This document shows positions 25,722 through 35,678 of a stretch of 64,000 nt of DNA, in pieces. Position numbers and translations under genes: made by a program. The notes under the pieces are model-generated. The model saw only the letters and a program-made list of their open reading frames with translations. It made no database searches and was not told the origin of the DNA. The DNA comes from Crocinitomicaceae bacterium. GTDB taxonomy: Bacteria > Bacteroidota > Bacteroidia > Flavobacteriales_D > Crocinitomicaceae. The stretch's first letter is position 1. The number at the start of each line of letters is the position of its first letter. The stretch spans positions 62,001 through 126,000 of the forward strand of contig JAQVCM010000012.1 of assembly GCA_028689775.1 (NCBI GenBank). Direction: 5' to 3'.

Positions 25722-26285
25722 ATGTCCAAAATTCTGATTATCTCTTCCAGTGTTCGTACAAACCGAAACAGCCATCGCGTAGCACTTTATTTCCAAAACT
25801 ACTTAGCTGAAAATCACGCAGGAGAAGAAGTTGAAATTGTTGATTTGGATAAACTTAATTTCCCAATTTTTGAAGAGCGTTTAAGTTATCAGAAATCTCC
25901 TGCAAAAAAGACCTTGGAGTTTGCTGAGAAAATCGTTGCTTCTCAAGGTATAATCATCGTTACACCAGAATACAACGGCGGTTATCCGGCGAGTTTGAAA
26001 AATGCAATCGATTTATTACATCCAGAATGGAGAAGAAAGCCAATTGCGATCTCAACCGTTTCAAGCGGAGCTTTTGCAGGTTCGCAAGTTATTATTTCTC
26101 TTCAATTTGTACTTTGGAAAATACGCTCTTGGGTTGTTCCAGCGCAATTTCCAGTTCCGAATGTGGAAACAGCGTTTGACGAAAATGGAATTCCTACTGA
26201 TCAAAAAGGAACAGATAAAAGAGCTGAAAATTTTGTCGACGAATTACTTTGGTGCATGGAAGCGAATGAAAAAATGTCTAAATAA
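25722..26285 (+). CDS. NADPH-dependent FMN reductase family flavoprotein
   Basis: 187 residues from ATG 25722 (the upstream TTG at 25689 adds 11 residues and is unlikely). The flavodoxin-like fold starts [20 protein letters not shown] with the FMN phosphate loop, and [19 protein letters not shown] is the diagnostic second FMN loop of the azoreductase/chromate-reductase type. Probable cytosolic quinone or flavin reductase using NAD(P)H. The copper ATPase begins 11 bp downstream, so the two likely form an operon; a joint role in metal or oxidative stress is an inference. Confidence 0.9.
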   Translation: MSKILIISSSVRTNRNSHRVALYFQNYLAENHAGEEVEIVDLDKLNFPIFEERLSYQKSPAKKTLEFAEKIVASQGIIIVTPEYNGGYPASLKNAIDLLHPEWRRKPIAISTVSSGAFAGSQVIISLQFVLWKIRSWVVPAQFPVPNVETAFDENGIPTDQKGTDKRAENFVDELLWCMEANEKMSK

Positions 26286-26296
26286 GATTTATAATT

Positions 26297-28756
26297 ATGG
26301 AAAATAAAGAAAGTTCATCTGAAGATAAAAAACTAAGTTGCTGTTCTTCAGATTCTGAACCCAGCCTAAATGAAATAAAAACAGAAGATTCTTGTTGCGC
26401 TTCAAAGGCGGAACCAATAAAAGAAGATGTAAAACCCGAAGGATCTTGTTGTTCAACAAAACCAGAACCTGTAAAATCCTGTTGTGAAACCGTTGCGCCC
26501 AAGCCTGCAAACTTTTCGGGAAACGGAGTTTATTATTGTCCCATGCATTGCGAGGGCGATAAAACCTATTCCAAAATGGGCGATTGTCCGGTTTGTGGAA
26601 TGGATTTGGTGGAAGAACCAGCGGCGAATGTCAGAACAGAATATTATTGTCCGATGCATTGCGAAGGAGACAAAGTCTATGAGCAAGCAGGAAGTTGTCC
26701 TGTTTGTGGAATGGACTTGGTGGCCAATTTCGTAGAAACGGAAACGGTTGATACTTCGTACCTGAAAATGGTTCGAAAATTTAAAATTGCCGTTGGATTT
26801 ACAGTTCCGATTTTCATCATTGCCATGTCGGATATGATTCCGGGCAAACCTTTGCACGAACTTTTTAGCGCAATAGTCTGGAATTGGATTCAGTTTGCTT
26901 TATCAATTCCGGTGGTTTTTTATGCAACTTGGATGTTCTTTGAGCGTGCTTGGAAATCCATCGTGACTTGGAATTTAAACATGTTTACCTTGATTGGAAT
27001 TGGCGCTGGTGCTGCGTGGATTTTTAGCATTGTGGCCTTGCTGTTTCCAGATGTTTTTCCAGAACAATTTAAAATGCACGGAACAGTTCACGTTTATTTC
27101 GAAGCGGCATCTGTCATTCTGACTTTAGTTCTTCTGGGACAATTGTTAGAAGCGCGAGCACACGGAAAAACGAATACTGCACTCAAAGCTTTATTGAAAT
27201 TGGCGCCAAATACCGCTGTGAAAATCGTCAACGGAAAAGAAATTCAAGTTTCGATTCACGACATTCGGAAAAACGATTTACTGCGCGTTAAACCGGGAGA
27301 AAAAATTCCAGTTGATGGTGAAATCACCGAAGGAAATTCGTCCATTGATGAATCGATGTTGACGGGTGAACCCATTCCAGTGAGCAAACAAATTGGCGAT
27401 ACTGTAAACGCAGCAACGATTAACGGAAATCAGACATTCGTGATGCGTGCAGAACGAATTGGATCCGAAACCTTGTTTTCTCAAATCATCGACATGGTGA
27501 ATTCGGCGAGTCGTTCACGCGCTCCAATTCAGAAAGTAGCCGATAAAATTTCCGGATATTTTGTTCCTGTTGTAGTCGGAATTTCTTTACTTACCTTCAT
27601 GATGTGGATGATTTTCGGACCAGAACCACGCTACGTTTATGCATTCGTTAACGCAATTGCGGTCTTGATCATCGCTTGTCCGTGCGCTTTGGGCTTGGCT
27701 ACACCGATGTCGGTGATGGTTGGAATCGGAAAAGGTGCCCAGGAAGGAGTTTTGATCAAAAATGCCGAAGCTTTGGAAACCTTGAATAAAGTGGACGTGA
27801 TGATTGTCGATAAAACAGGAACCATCACCGAAGGGAAACCATCCGTTGAAAAAGTAGTTTCTGTAAATTCAAACCTTTCAGAATCGAATGTCATTCAAAA
27901 GATTGCTACGCTGAATCAAAACAGTGAACATCCTTTGGCGCAAGCGACTTTAAATTATGCGAAAGAACAACACCAGGAATATTTAATGTTGACAGATTTT
28001 GAGGCTGTTACCGGAAAAGGAGTACGAGGGAATGTGGATAAATCTCAACTTGCGTTGGGAAATGTGGCTTTGATGGAACTTGTCAATGCGCATATTTCGG
28101 CAGAATTGGCGAAGCAAGTAGAAGCAGAGCAACTTCAAGGAAAAACAGTTTCCTACTTGTCCGAAAATCAAGAGGTTATTGGTTATGTCGTAATTTCTGA
28201 TAAAATAAAAGCGACCAGTCAAAAAGCTATTCAACGCTTACAAAGTGAGGGAGTTCAAGTTTGGATGTTGACGGGCGATAATGCAAATACTGCAAAATAT
28301 GTTAGCGATTCTCTTGGCTTAGATGGATTCAAAGCTCAAATGCTTCCTGAAGATAAAATGAACGAAATCAAACGTTTGCAAGCGGAAGGACGAAAAGTTG
28401 CCATGGCGGGAGATGGAATCAACGATGCGCCTGCTTTGGCGCAAGCGAATGTTGGCATTGCGATGGGAACAGGAACAGATGTAGCAATCGAAAGTGCTCA
28501 AATTACCTTGTTGAATGGCGATTTAAACGGCTTGGTAAAAGCAACCAAATTGAGTCACTTGGTGATGGGAAATATCAAGCAAAACTTATTCTTCGCCTTA
28601 TTTTACAACGTCATTGGAATTCCTGTTGCCGCTGGATTATTGTATCCCGTTTTCGGACTTTTATTATCACCGATGATAGCCGCATTGGCGATGAGTTTCA
28701 GTTCGGTTTCGGTTATTGCCAATTCCTTGCGATTGAGGAGTTCTAAGATAAATTAA
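26297..28756 (+). CDS. Copper-type P1B ATPase with two HMBD modules and Cys-pair N-terminus
   Basis: 819-residue heavy-metal exporting P-type ATPase. Residues ~10-65 hold four evenly spaced Cys pairs ([24 protein letters not shown]) in acidic linkers. Two heavy-metal-binding HMBD modules follow ([11 protein letters not shown] ... CPVCGMDL, at ~75-105 and ~115-145). Catalytic core: [11 protein letters not shown] in the metal-binding membrane helix, [11 protein letters not shown] with the phosphorylated Asp, SEHPLAQA in the N-domain, [23 protein letters not shown] indicates Cu+ or Ag+ transport. No classical GMTCxxC HMA domain is present. It follows the FMN reductase by 11 bp and precedes cls by 17 bp. 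Confidence 0.95.
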   Translation: MENKESSSEDKKLSCCSSDSEPSLNEIKTEDSCCASKAEPIKEDVKPEGSCCSTKPEPVKSCCETVAPKPANFSGNGVYYCPMHCEGDKTYSKMGDCPVCGMDLVEEPAANVRTEYYCPMHCEGDKVYEQAGSCPVCGMDLVANFVETETVDTSYLKMVRKFKIAVGFTVPIFIIAMSDMIPGKPLHELFSAIVWNWIQFALSIPVVFYATWMFFERAWKSIVTWNLNMFTLIGIGAGAAWIFSIVALLFPDVFPEQFKMHGTVHVYFEAASVILTLVLLGQLLEARAHGKTNTALKALLKLAPNTAVKIVNGKEIQVSIHDIRKNDLLRVKPGEKIPVDGEITEGNSSIDESMLTGEPIPVSKQIGDTVNAATINGNQTFVMRAERIGSETLFSQIIDMVNSASRSRAPIQKVADKISGYFVPVVVGISLLTFMMWMIFGPEPRYVYAFVNAIAVLIIACPCALGLATPMSVMVGIGKGAQEGVLIKNAEALETLNKVDVMIVDKTGTITEGKPSVEKVVSVNSNLSESNVIQKIATLNQNSEHPLAQATLNYAKEQHQEYLMLTDFEAVTGKGVRGNVDKSQLALGNVALMELVNAHISAELAKQVEAEQLQGKTVSYLSENQEVIGYVVISDKIKATSQKAIQRLQSEGVQVWMLTGDNANTAKYVSDSLGLDGFKAQMLPEDKMNEIKRLQAEGRKVAMAGDGINDAPALAQANVGIAMGTGTDVAIESAQITLLNGDLNGLVKATKLSHLVMGNIKQNLFFALFYNVIGIPVAAGLLYPVFGLLLSPMIAALAMSFSSVSVIANSLRLRSSKIN

Positions 28757-28773
28757 TTTGTACTTTTAATCTG

Positions 28774-30234
28774 ATGAACTGGATTCTTTGGCTGGAAATA
28801 TTGTATGTCGTGCTAACGGTTTTTGTTTGCCTGTGGATTATTTATGAAACAGATACAACGACCAAAACCTTGGCATATCTTCTCTTGGCGATATTTGTTC
28901 CTATTTTAGGAACGGTTTTCTACTTCGCCTTTGGTGTCAATTACCGCAAGCGGAAAATCTACAGTAAAAAGTTGCATCAGAATTTGGAGATGTCAGCTCG
29001 GATTAAAAGACAAATTGTTCAGCATTCACTGGCTATGATTAATGGTGATTCTGAAATCGATGTGCAGGAAAAACAATTGATGTATTTGCTTCTGAACGAT
29101 ACACAAAGTCCTGTTTCGAACCGCAATGAAGTGAAAGTATTGCTGAATGGCGAAGAGAAGTTTCCAGAAGTGATTGCTGCTTTGAAAGCTGCTAAGAAGC
29201 ACATTCACATGGAATATTACATTTATGAAAACGATGAAATTGGAAGAGAAATCGAGGAAATTCTGATTCAAAAAGTCAAAGAAGGAGTAGAGGTCCGTTT
29301 CATTTACGATGATTTTGGAAGTCGCTCCATTCGTAAAAACATTGTCAAAAGATTGCTTGCGAATGGAGTTCAAGCTTTCCCTTTTATGAAAGTCTATTTC
29401 ATTCTTTTTGCCAACCAAGTCAATTATCGAAACCACCGCAAGATCATTGTAATTGATGGAATTACGGCTTTTGTTGGCGGAATTAACATCAGCGATCGTT
29501 ACATAAATAAAGAAGGAAATAAGGACAAATCGAAATATTGGAGAGACATGCATTTGCGCATCGATGGACCAAGTGTATACTATTTACAGCATGTTTTTCT
29601 GTGCGATTGGAATTTTTGCGCCAATGAAAAGATCGAACCCAATTTGAGTTTTTTCCCAAAAGAATGTCTTGTAAATAAATACGGAAATAAATGGGTTCAA
29701 ATCGCTGCCAGCGGACCAGATTCAACAACGCCAATTATTCTATATTCTTTGGTAAAAGCAATCAGTTTAGCCAAAAGAGAAGTGATCATTACCACGCCGT
29801 ATTTTATTCCTGGTGAAAGTTTAATTGAATCGATTGTCATTGCAGCATTGAGTGGAGTAGAAGTGCACATTTTGGTGCCAGCAAATTCAGACACGCTATT
29901 CGTCAATTCCGCTGCAAGATCTTATTATCGAGAATTATTGCGAGCTGGTGTTCGCATTTATGAATATCAAAAAGGCTTTGTACACACCAAAAGTATGGTG
30001 GTCGACGGAGAAATTGCAATTGTAGGAACTGCCAACATGGACATCCGAAGTTTTGATTTAAATTTTGAAGTCAACGCGATTGTGTATGATGCGGAAATCG
30101 CCAAACAAGTTCGAGATGCTTTTTTAGAAGATGTCGAAAATTCCAATGAAATTCAATTTGCAGCTTGGAAAAAACGACCTTTCTTGCGGAAATTATTAGA
30201 GAAAATTGCGAGATTGCTTTCGCCGATGTTGTAA
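28774..30234 (+). CDS. cls: Cardiolipin synthase (PLD type)
   Basis: 486 residues. Two N-terminal membrane helices (ILWLEILYVVLTVFVCLWII; TLAYLLLAIFVPILGTVFYF), then two phospholipase D HxKxxxxD motifs: NHRKIIVIDGITAFVGGIN (~225) and VHTKSMVVDGEIAIVGTANM (~405). Transfers a phosphatidyl group between phosphatidylglycerols to make cardiolipin in the inner membrane. Length and architecture match bacterial Cls. It begins 17 bp after the copper ATPase, so it may be co-transcribed. A stem AATTTGG/CCAAATT follows 17 bp after the stop. Confidence 0.95.
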   Translation: MNWILWLEILYVVLTVFVCLWIIYETDTTTKTLAYLLLAIFVPILGTVFYFAFGVNYRKRKIYSKKLHQNLEMSARIKRQIVQHSLAMINGDSEIDVQEKQLMYLLLNDTQSPVSNRNEVKVLLNGEEKFPEVIAALKAAKKHIHMEYYIYENDEIGREIEEILIQKVKEGVEVRFIYDDFGSRSIRKNIVKRLLANGVQAFPFMKVYFILFANQVNYRNHRKIIVIDGITAFVGGINISDRYINKEGNKDKSKYWRDMHLRIDGPSVYYLQHVFLCDWNFCANEKIEPNLSFFPKECLVNKYGNKWVQIAASGPDSTTPIILYSLVKAISLAKREVIITTPYFIPGESLIESIVIAALSGVEVHILVPANSDTLFVNSAARSYYRELLRAGVRIYEYQKGFVHTKSMVVDGEIAIVGTANMDIRSFDLNFEVNAIVYDAEIAKQVRDAFLEDVENSNEIQFAAWKKRPFLRKLLEKIARLLSPML

Positions 30235-30250
30235 AGTGTGAGAAAAGGTG

Positions 30251-30270
30251 AATTTGGCTTTAGCCAAATT
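30251..30270. repeat. Short palindrome after cls
   Basis: AATTTGGCTTTAGCCAAATT: nine-base arms around TT. It could act as a transcript-end hairpin for cls or be a small dispersed palindrome. No T tract follows immediately. Confidence 0.45.
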
Positions 30271-30319
30271 TATGATTCAGAATTAACACCAGAAATCCTT
30301 CCATTCAAACAAATCAAAT

Positions 30320-30327
30320 TATCTTCG
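30320..30327 (+). promoter_or_regulatory. Candidate -7 box TATCTTCG of pnuC
   Basis: TATCTTCG differs from TAnnTTTG by one base and lies 20 bp before the pnuC ATG. The identical octamer precedes the aminotransferase gene at 43881. Confidence 0.4.
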
Positions 30328-30347
30328 CATTCGATTAAAAAATACAC

Positions 30348-30953
30348 ATGAGCGAACTAATTGAAAACGTCTGGAAAGGAATATTGGAAACCAGTGTTTT
30401 AGAGGGATTTGCAGTTATTACTGGAATTATCTACGTCATTCTCGCAGCTAAAAGTAAAATTTCCTGTTGGATTTTTGCTTTGATGAGTTCTGCAGCTTAT
30501 GTTTACCTCTGCTTTTTCGCTAATTTATATTTGGAATCTGTTTTACAATTATTCTACTTCGTGATGGGAATTATCGGTTGGATTTTATGGAATCGACCCA
30601 AAGAAGAATTAACCGTTCGGACGTGGGGAATGAAATGGAATATCCTAAACATTGTTTTGAGCGGAATCGCAACGCTCGCATTAGGGTATTTCTTCAAAAT
30701 ATACACTTCACAAGCATATCCATATTTGGACGCGTTCATCTTTTCATTCTGTCTATCCGCAACATTCATGATCACCAAAAAAGTTCACGAAGGCTGGATT
30801 TACCTCATAATTATTGATGTTTTCTCCATTTATCTATACGGAGGAAGAGATTTGTATTTGTCATCCGTGTTGTATTTAATTTTCACAATCATTGCCGTAT
30901 TTGGTTGGTTGGAATGGTGGAAGATTTTTAAGGCTAAAAACGTTGAGTTTTAA
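30348..30953 (+). CDS. pnuC: Nicotinamide riboside transporter PnuC family
   Basis: 201 residues, seven hydrophobic segments, no signal peptide. The family's conserved features are visible: ITGIIYVILAAKSKISCWIF near the start, LQLFYFVMGIIGWILWNR in the middle (the YxxxxxxGWxxW pattern), and a final FGWLEWWKIF. PnuC proteins are facilitators for nicotinamide riboside (or thiamine in PnuT-like members) across the inner membrane. No TPP or NAD riboswitch was recognised in the 113 bp upstream, so substrate cannot be settled here. Convergent with the next gene. Confidence 0.9.
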   Translation: MSELIENVWKGILETSVLEGFAVITGIIYVILAAKSKISCWIFALMSSAAYVYLCFFANLYLESVLQLFYFVMGIIGWILWNRPKEELTVRTWGMKWNILNIVLSGIATLALGYFFKIYTSQAYPYLDAFIFSFCLSATFMITKKVHEGWIYLIIIDVFSIYLYGGRDLYLSSVLYLIFTIIAVFGWLEWWKIFKAKNVEF

Positions 30954-30960
30954 AAGAAAT

Positions 30961-30978
30961 ACAATCAATTTTGATTGT
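30961..30978 (-). terminator. Hairpin between convergent pnuC and 31012 gene
   Basis: ACAATCAA/TTGATTGT arms with a TT loop. On the minus strand it is followed by ATTTCTTTT, so it could terminate the minus-strand gene at 31012; on the plus strand an A tract follows. Modest support. Confidence 0.4.
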
Positions 30979-31011
30979 AAAAAAGAATGTAATTTGTTGA
31001 CTGTATTTTTG

Positions 31012-32118
31012 TCATTCAAAGTTCTTATATTCAAAAACAACTCTGGTTTCAGTCCATTTTCCCTTGTCTTTCCTACTAGAACAATAATTGAGAAGTCGAT
31101 TTTCAGAATCAAATACCTGGTAGTATTCAGAAATTAACTCCTCATTTAAATAACCCTGCGTCCAAAGAGGTTTATCATTTATTTTGACAATAGATTCTTT
31201 GATAGTTAACCCTTTTGTAGAAACTGTATCCGCTGAATAGGTAGTTCGCCAACTTGTTTTAATTAATGTATCTCCAATAATTTCATAATTATATCGATTC
31301 ACTTGTCGCTTTTTACCTTGATCTTGAATTACATCCTCAAGTAGTATTCGATTTAAAGAATCATACTCATATTTTCCAGAGCTATATTCCTTATTCAGGG
31401 ATTTTGTCATTATTATCAAAGCTTGACCTTGTTTGTTTCTTTGAATAACTGAGCTATATGTTAACTGTAATTTTACTTTAGTATTTGTCGTTTCGATCAA
31501 TGGAAAACTTTCAATATCTACCATATTATAATTATAAGTTTCTCCATATGAGTTTGATTCATACCTATAAATTGGCTCACTTGGAGTGGTATTTACTTGA
31601 CGAGTTTGTTTCATTTTAGGAAAATCATACATTCTATATCCTCTGCTAATTTGCGAATAGTTGTCATCATCGTAAAATGTACTGTCTAACTTTTGAAAGA
31701 TTAATATTCTTGCACTATCGTAAGTTTTAGAAGAAGAGAAGAATTGTCTGCCTAAAATATCTTCTTTTCTTAGATATTCGATTATTTGATGAGGATTTTT
31801 TGTTATTTTGGAAGTAATTGTTGTATCACCATTGTAAGTATATAAAGTTGTATCCCATTTTTCACGGAAGTAAGGTCCATTTACTACATAGCTGGTTTTT
31901 CGTCCTTTCTCATTATACGAAGTGTAAACTTCGGTCGTATCCATTCGTTTGTAGTCTACTGATATGGTATATGTTGGTAAATGTTTTGCGTTGTAAGTTA
32001 TTGAGTGAGTATGTGTTAATGAGTCGTTTACAAAGGTGTGTCGATGAGTGACTAACAAAGTATCCTGAGATAATACACGAATACTGAAAACACAAAATAA
32101 GATAATTAATGATTTCAT
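31012..32118 (-). CDS. Secreted YD-repeat-like protein of unknown function
   Basis: 368 residues with signal peptide (KSLIILFCVFSIRVLSQ). The body consists of beta-rich units such as YTSYNEKGRKTSYVVNG, YEYDSLNRILLEDVIQD and QVFDSENRLLNYCSSRK, which resemble isolated RHS/YD repeats (YDxxNR). No membrane segment, enzyme motif or sorting domain is visible. It shares this style with the gene at 11836-13563, without clear overall homology. AT-rich relative to its neighbours. Stands alone, convergent with pnuC and divergent from the ABC transporter. Function unknown. Confidence 0.7.
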   Translation of the reverse strand: MKSLIILFCVFSIRVLSQDTLLVTHRHTFVNDSLTHTHSITYNAKHLPTYTISVDYKRMDTTEVYTSYNEKGRKTSYVVNGPYFREKWDTTLYTYNGDTTITSKITKNPHQIIEYLRKEDILGRQFFSSSKTYDSARILIFQKLDSTFYDDDNYSQISRGYRMYDFPKMKQTRQVNTTPSEPIYRYESNSYGETYNYNMVDIESFPLIETTNTKVKLQLTYSSVIQRNKQGQALIIMTKSLNKEYSSGKYEYDSLNRILLEDVIQDQGKKRQVNRYNYEIIGDTLIKTSWRTTYSADTVSTKGLTIKESIVKINDKPLWTQGYLNEELISEYYQVFDSENRLLNYCSSRKDKGKWTETRVVFEYKNFE

Positions 32119-32284
32119 AAATTAAATATTAGGTGCAAATAAAAAATCAATTTTAAAGTTAAAGAAAATTTTCTCATCACGTTAAACTTGTAGATAATAT
32201 TCCTAATTATCTGAATATTTAAATTTCTACTTTGACCAAAACACCAATCCTCTGAAAAAAAACTTACTTTTAGAGCAAATTATA

Positions 32285-33199
32285 ATGGAAATGCTGAAAT
32301 TAGATTCAATATCCAAATCATTTTTTCAAAAACTAGCGTTAGACGATGTTTCGTTGTCGATCAACGAAGGCGAGATTTTTGGACTTTTAGGTCCAAACGG
32401 AGCGGGGAAAACAACCTTGATTCGGGTTATCAATCGCATCATCGAACAAGATAAAGGAACGATTCGTTTTAAAGGAGAATTGCTGAATGACAAACACTTA
32501 TCTCGCATCGGTTATTTGCCAGAAGAACGTGGATTGTACCGTACGATGCAAGTCTACGAACACATTTTGTTTTTGGGTCGTTTGCGCGGAATGTCGAAGG
32601 CAGATGTTCGTACCAATTACAACTATTGGGCAGAAAAATTTGGAATGGAGAATTGGGAGAAGAAACGAATCGAAGAACTTTCCAAAGGAATGGCGCAAAA
32701 GGTTCAGTTTGTTTCTACCGTTTTACATCAGCCGGATTTATTGATTTTAGACGAACCGTTTAGCGGATTTGACCCAATCAACATCGAATTGATTCAGCAA
32801 GAATTGATAGAGATGAAAGCAAAAGGTAAAACCATTTTGCTTTCCAGTCACAACATGAAAAGTGTAGAAGAAATCTGCGATCGTGTGGCGTTGATTCATC
32901 AATCGAAAAAAATCTTAGAAGGTAGCGTTTCTGCAATTCGTGACGAACGTAAAACAGGAAATTACGCCGTTCGCTTTCGCGGAAGTATGATTGCTTTTGT
33001 CAATGCTTTGTGGACCGGATTCGAGTTGATCGACAAAGAAATTTTGGGAGAAGATCGATTTGTTGCGCATGTGAAAATGCGTGGCGAAAACAATTTTCAA
33101 GATTTGTTGCAGACGCTATTAGGTCAAATTCAAATCGAAGCAGCTTGGGAAGTGTTGCCGAGTATGCAAGAAGTTTTTATTCAAGAAGTTAATCAATAA
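32285..33199 (+). CDS. ABC transporter ATP-binding protein (NatA-like)
   Basis: 304 residues. Walker A GPNGAGKTT (~37), Q-loop GYLPEERGLYR, signature LSKGMAQKVQ, Walker B LLILDEPFSGFDP, H-loop LLSSHNM. The C-terminal ~80 residues form the accessory domain of NatA/CcmA-like ATPases with fused DUF4162-type extension. It pairs with the permease that starts 1 bp after its stop. Family members export sodium, antibiotics or other small molecules; the substrate is unknown here. Confidence 0.93.
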   Translation: MEMLKLDSISKSFFQKLALDDVSLSINEGEIFGLLGPNGAGKTTLIRVINRIIEQDKGTIRFKGELLNDKHLSRIGYLPEERGLYRTMQVYEHILFLGRLRGMSKADVRTNYNYWAEKFGMENWEKKRIEELSKGMAQKVQFVSTVLHQPDLLILDEPFSGFDPINIELIQQELIEMKAKGKTILLSSHNMKSVEEICDRVALIHQSKKILEGSVSAIRDERKTGNYAVRFRGSMIAFVNALWTGFELIDKEILGEDRFVAHVKMRGENNFQDLLQTLLGQIQIEAAWEVLPSMQEVFIQEVNQ

Positions 33200-33200
33200 T

Positions 33201-34538
33201 ATGCAAAATACGTGGATTATATCAATGCGTGAGCTCAAGGAACGTCTTCGTTCTAATTCTTTTTGGGCCATGGCGATTATCGGACCAATCTTGGTTTTGG
33301 TGGTGACTTACTTACTTTTTGCCTTGGGCGGAAAACACAAAACACATTGGAATATCTTGGTGACAGATCCTTCAGGAATCATGCAGAATAAAATGATGGC
33401 ATCTGAAGACGCTTCGGTAAGCTATAGTTTTGCTGATAATTACCTCGAAATTGAGGAGTTTGCGAAAGGAAACCGCTTTCAGAAATTTGATGCGATGCTC
33501 GAAGTGAATGAAAAAGTATTTTCCAATAAAGTGGCTTTTTTATTCTACCGCGAAAAGCCGTCCACCAAAATGGAAACTAAAATTCAGTATCAATTCGAGA
33601 AACGCTTGGAGGAAATCATGGTTGGTCAGTTCACGGAATTATCTATCGCTGATTTCAGAAAAATCAAACAACCGATTCAAGTTGGATTTAGAAATGTGTA
33701 CGATCCCAAAGACGAAGCTTCGGATTTGAGCGGATGGGTTGGACTTTTCTTCGGAGGTGTTATTTTACTTTTCATCTTTCTATTCGGAATGACGATTTTG
33801 AGAAGTATCTCCAAAGAAAAATCAAATCGGATCGTCGAAGTATTGTTAGCAAGTGTAAAACCAAGACAATTGATGCTCGGTAAAATCACAGGAATTGGAT
33901 TGTCGGCGATCATTCAATTCATTTTATGGGTTGTTTTAATCGGTGTTGGACTTTATTTCATGCGAGCAAATTTATTTCCAGACCTGTTGGATGCTTCCAA
34001 AATGGATGTTGTACAAATGACTGAAGCGATGCGAAATCAGACTTTGCAGCAACAAATGATGTCGGCAAGAGAATACAATGATTTTGTAGATTTGGTATTT
34101 GAACGTATTAATTATGGCAGCATGCTGACGTATTTTGTGCTGTTTTTCATCGCAGGATATTTGTTTTACGGAACATTTTTCGCAGCCTTAGGCGCTGTTT
34201 CAGGTTCAGAAAGTGACGGACAACAGTTTGTAATTCCATTGATATTTTTATTAATTCTTGCTTTATACGGCGGCTATTATGCGATGGAAAATCCTGCTTC
34301 AGAATTGACCACTTGGTTTTCTTTCATACCGTTTACTGCTCCAGCCGTTTGCATGGTTAAATTATCACAAGGATATCCAGAAGGACAAGGATATTTGCTA
34401 ATCGTTTCCTTTTTTATTCTACTTTTAAGTTCTGTACTCGTCTTATCAATCGCAACGAGGTTGTATAAAAACGGGATCCTTCAATTCGGTCACCGATTGG
34501 GAATCCGACAATTGATAAAGTGGAGTAGCAAGAAATAA
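33201..34538 (+). CDS. ABC-2 type permease (NatB-like)
   Basis: 445 residues. One N-terminal membrane helix (FWAMAIIGPILVLVVTYLLF), a ~150-residue periplasmic domain, then five more helices between ~175 and 430 (LFFGGVILLFIFLFGMTILR; LSAIIQFILWVVLIGVGLYF; TYFVLFFIAGYLFYGTFFAA and others), the ABC2_membrane_3 layout (PF12698). The conserved cytosolic SKEKSNRIVEVLLASVKPRQ coupling segment is present. Encoded 1 bp after the ATPase, so the two make a single exporter. A Ppx/GppA gene follows 22 bp later. Confidence 0.93.
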   Translation: MQNTWIISMRELKERLRSNSFWAMAIIGPILVLVVTYLLFALGGKHKTHWNILVTDPSGIMQNKMMASEDASVSYSFADNYLEIEEFAKGNRFQKFDAMLEVNEKVFSNKVAFLFYREKPSTKMETKIQYQFEKRLEEIMVGQFTELSIADFRKIKQPIQVGFRNVYDPKDEASDLSGWVGLFFGGVILLFIFLFGMTILRSISKEKSNRIVEVLLASVKPRQLMLGKITGIGLSAIIQFILWVVLIGVGLYFMRANLFPDLLDASKMDVVQMTEAMRNQTLQQQMMSAREYNDFVDLVFERINYGSMLTYFVLFFIAGYLFYGTFFAALGAVSGSESDGQQFVIPLIFLLILALYGGYYAMENPASELTTWFSFIPFTAPAVCMVKLSQGYPEGQGYLLIVSFFILLLSSVLVLSIATRLYKNGILQFGHRLGIRQLIKWSSKK

Positions 34539-34560
34539 AATCTAGAGATATTTGCAAGCG

Positions 34561-35490
34561 ATGAAAGATTCTTCCTTCATAGAAAACAGTGAAAAAGCGC
34601 ATCGAGTGGGCGTTGTCGATATGGGAACGAATACGTTTTCCTTGCTCATTGCGGATGTTTATTCCGATAAATTTGAGACGATTTATTCTGAAAAAATTGG
34701 AGTTTCCATCGGAATGGGTGGAATCAACAAAGGATTTATTGCGATGCCAGCATTCCGAAGAGGCGTGAAGGCGATGATGAAATTCAAAGAAATTTGCGAT
34801 CAAAATGACGTTGTTGAAATTCGTGCAATCGCAACATCTGCCATCCGAGAAGCAATCAACGCGATGGATTTCACCAACGAGATCTTTTTCAAAACAACCA
34901 TCAATCCCAAAGTTATTTCTGGTAGTGAAGAAGCAGATTTAATTTACAACGGTGTTTTGTGGTCGCATAATTTCCCCGAAAGAGCTGTAATCATGGACAT
35001 CGGAGGCGGAAGTACAGAATTCATTTTTGCTACGGAAGCAGGAATTGAAGAAAAAGTGAGTCTCAACATTGGAATTTCGAGAATTTACCAAGAATTAAAA
35101 TTGGAAGATCCGTTGACTGAAAAAGATGTCCGAAAAATCGAAAAATGGCTAGACGATCGTTCCAATGGATTTTTTAAGGATAAACAATGCGATGTACTTG
35201 TTGGCGCTTCTGGTACCTTTGAAACGTTTCACGAAATGATCAATCACGAACATTTTTCGAGTAATTGTCAAGCGCAAGAAATGGACATGCAAGCCATTGC
35301 TTCGATCTTGGATTGGGTCATTCACTCAACTAAATTAGAACGAAATCACCATCCATACATCATCCCAATTCGCCGAAAAATGGCACCAATCGCCGCTGTG
35401 AAAACGCGTTGGATATTGAACCAACTTTTGGTAAAAAAAGTATTCGTATCGCCGTGCTCCATCAAAGAAGGGGTTTTGATTGTTAGATGA
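34561..35490 (+). CDS. Ppx/GppA phosphatase (exopolyphosphatase/pppGpp hydrolase)
   Basis: 309 residues from ATG 34561 (a TTG three codons upstream is ignored). ASKHA fold with VVDMGTNTFSLLIADVYSD (phosphate 1), IMDIGGGSTEFIFA (phosphate 2), EADLIYNGV with catalytic Glu upstream, and VGASGTFETFHEM. It is the short two-domain form, lacking the C-terminal HD-like domain of E. coli Ppx. Hydrolyses terminal phosphates of polyphosphate and possibly pppGpp; which one cannot be told from sequence. Begins 22 bp after the permease, likely same transcript. Confidence 0.92.
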   Translation: MKDSSFIENSEKAHRVGVVDMGTNTFSLLIADVYSDKFETIYSEKIGVSIGMGGINKGFIAMPAFRRGVKAMMKFKEICDQNDVVEIRAIATSAIREAINAMDFTNEIFFKTTINPKVISGSEEADLIYNGVLWSHNFPERAVIMDIGGGSTEFIFATEAGIEEKVSLNIGISRIYQELKLEDPLTEKDVRKIEKWLDDRSNGFFKDKQCDVLVGASGTFETFHEMINHEHFSSNCQAQEMDMQAIASILDWVIHSTKLERNHHPYIIPIRRKMAPIAAVKTRWILNQLLVKKVFVSPCSIKEGVLIVR

Positions 35491-35667
35491 AAATAGTGGT
35501 CAGTGAACTGTAGCCTTTCATAAAAGAGATCAACTCAAAAGCACTTGGTGCATCCACGATATCCACACCACGGCAAGCTGCCATCCAATACCTATCGGAT
35601 TACTCTGCAATCCAATATTAACGATTAAATCACTTTTTATCTACTTCTAATTCCCGTTATATTTCCT

Positions 35668-35675
35668 TAAATTTG
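35668..35675 (+). promoter_or_regulatory. -7 box TAAATTTG 3 bp before the bshC start
   Basis: Exact TAnnTTTG match; CCC then ATG follow at once. Transcription would start at or in the start codon, i.e. a leaderless mRNA. Confidence 0.5.
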
Positions 35676-35678
35676 CCC

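Noticed and set aside
29026-29553. 175-codon minus-strand frame inside cls
   Set aside because: Antisense to the first PLD motif region; no support.
30235-30347. TPP or NAD riboswitch upstream of pnuC
   Set aside because: None of the conserved TPP (CUGAGA, thi-box) or NAD aptamer motifs is visible in the 113 bp.
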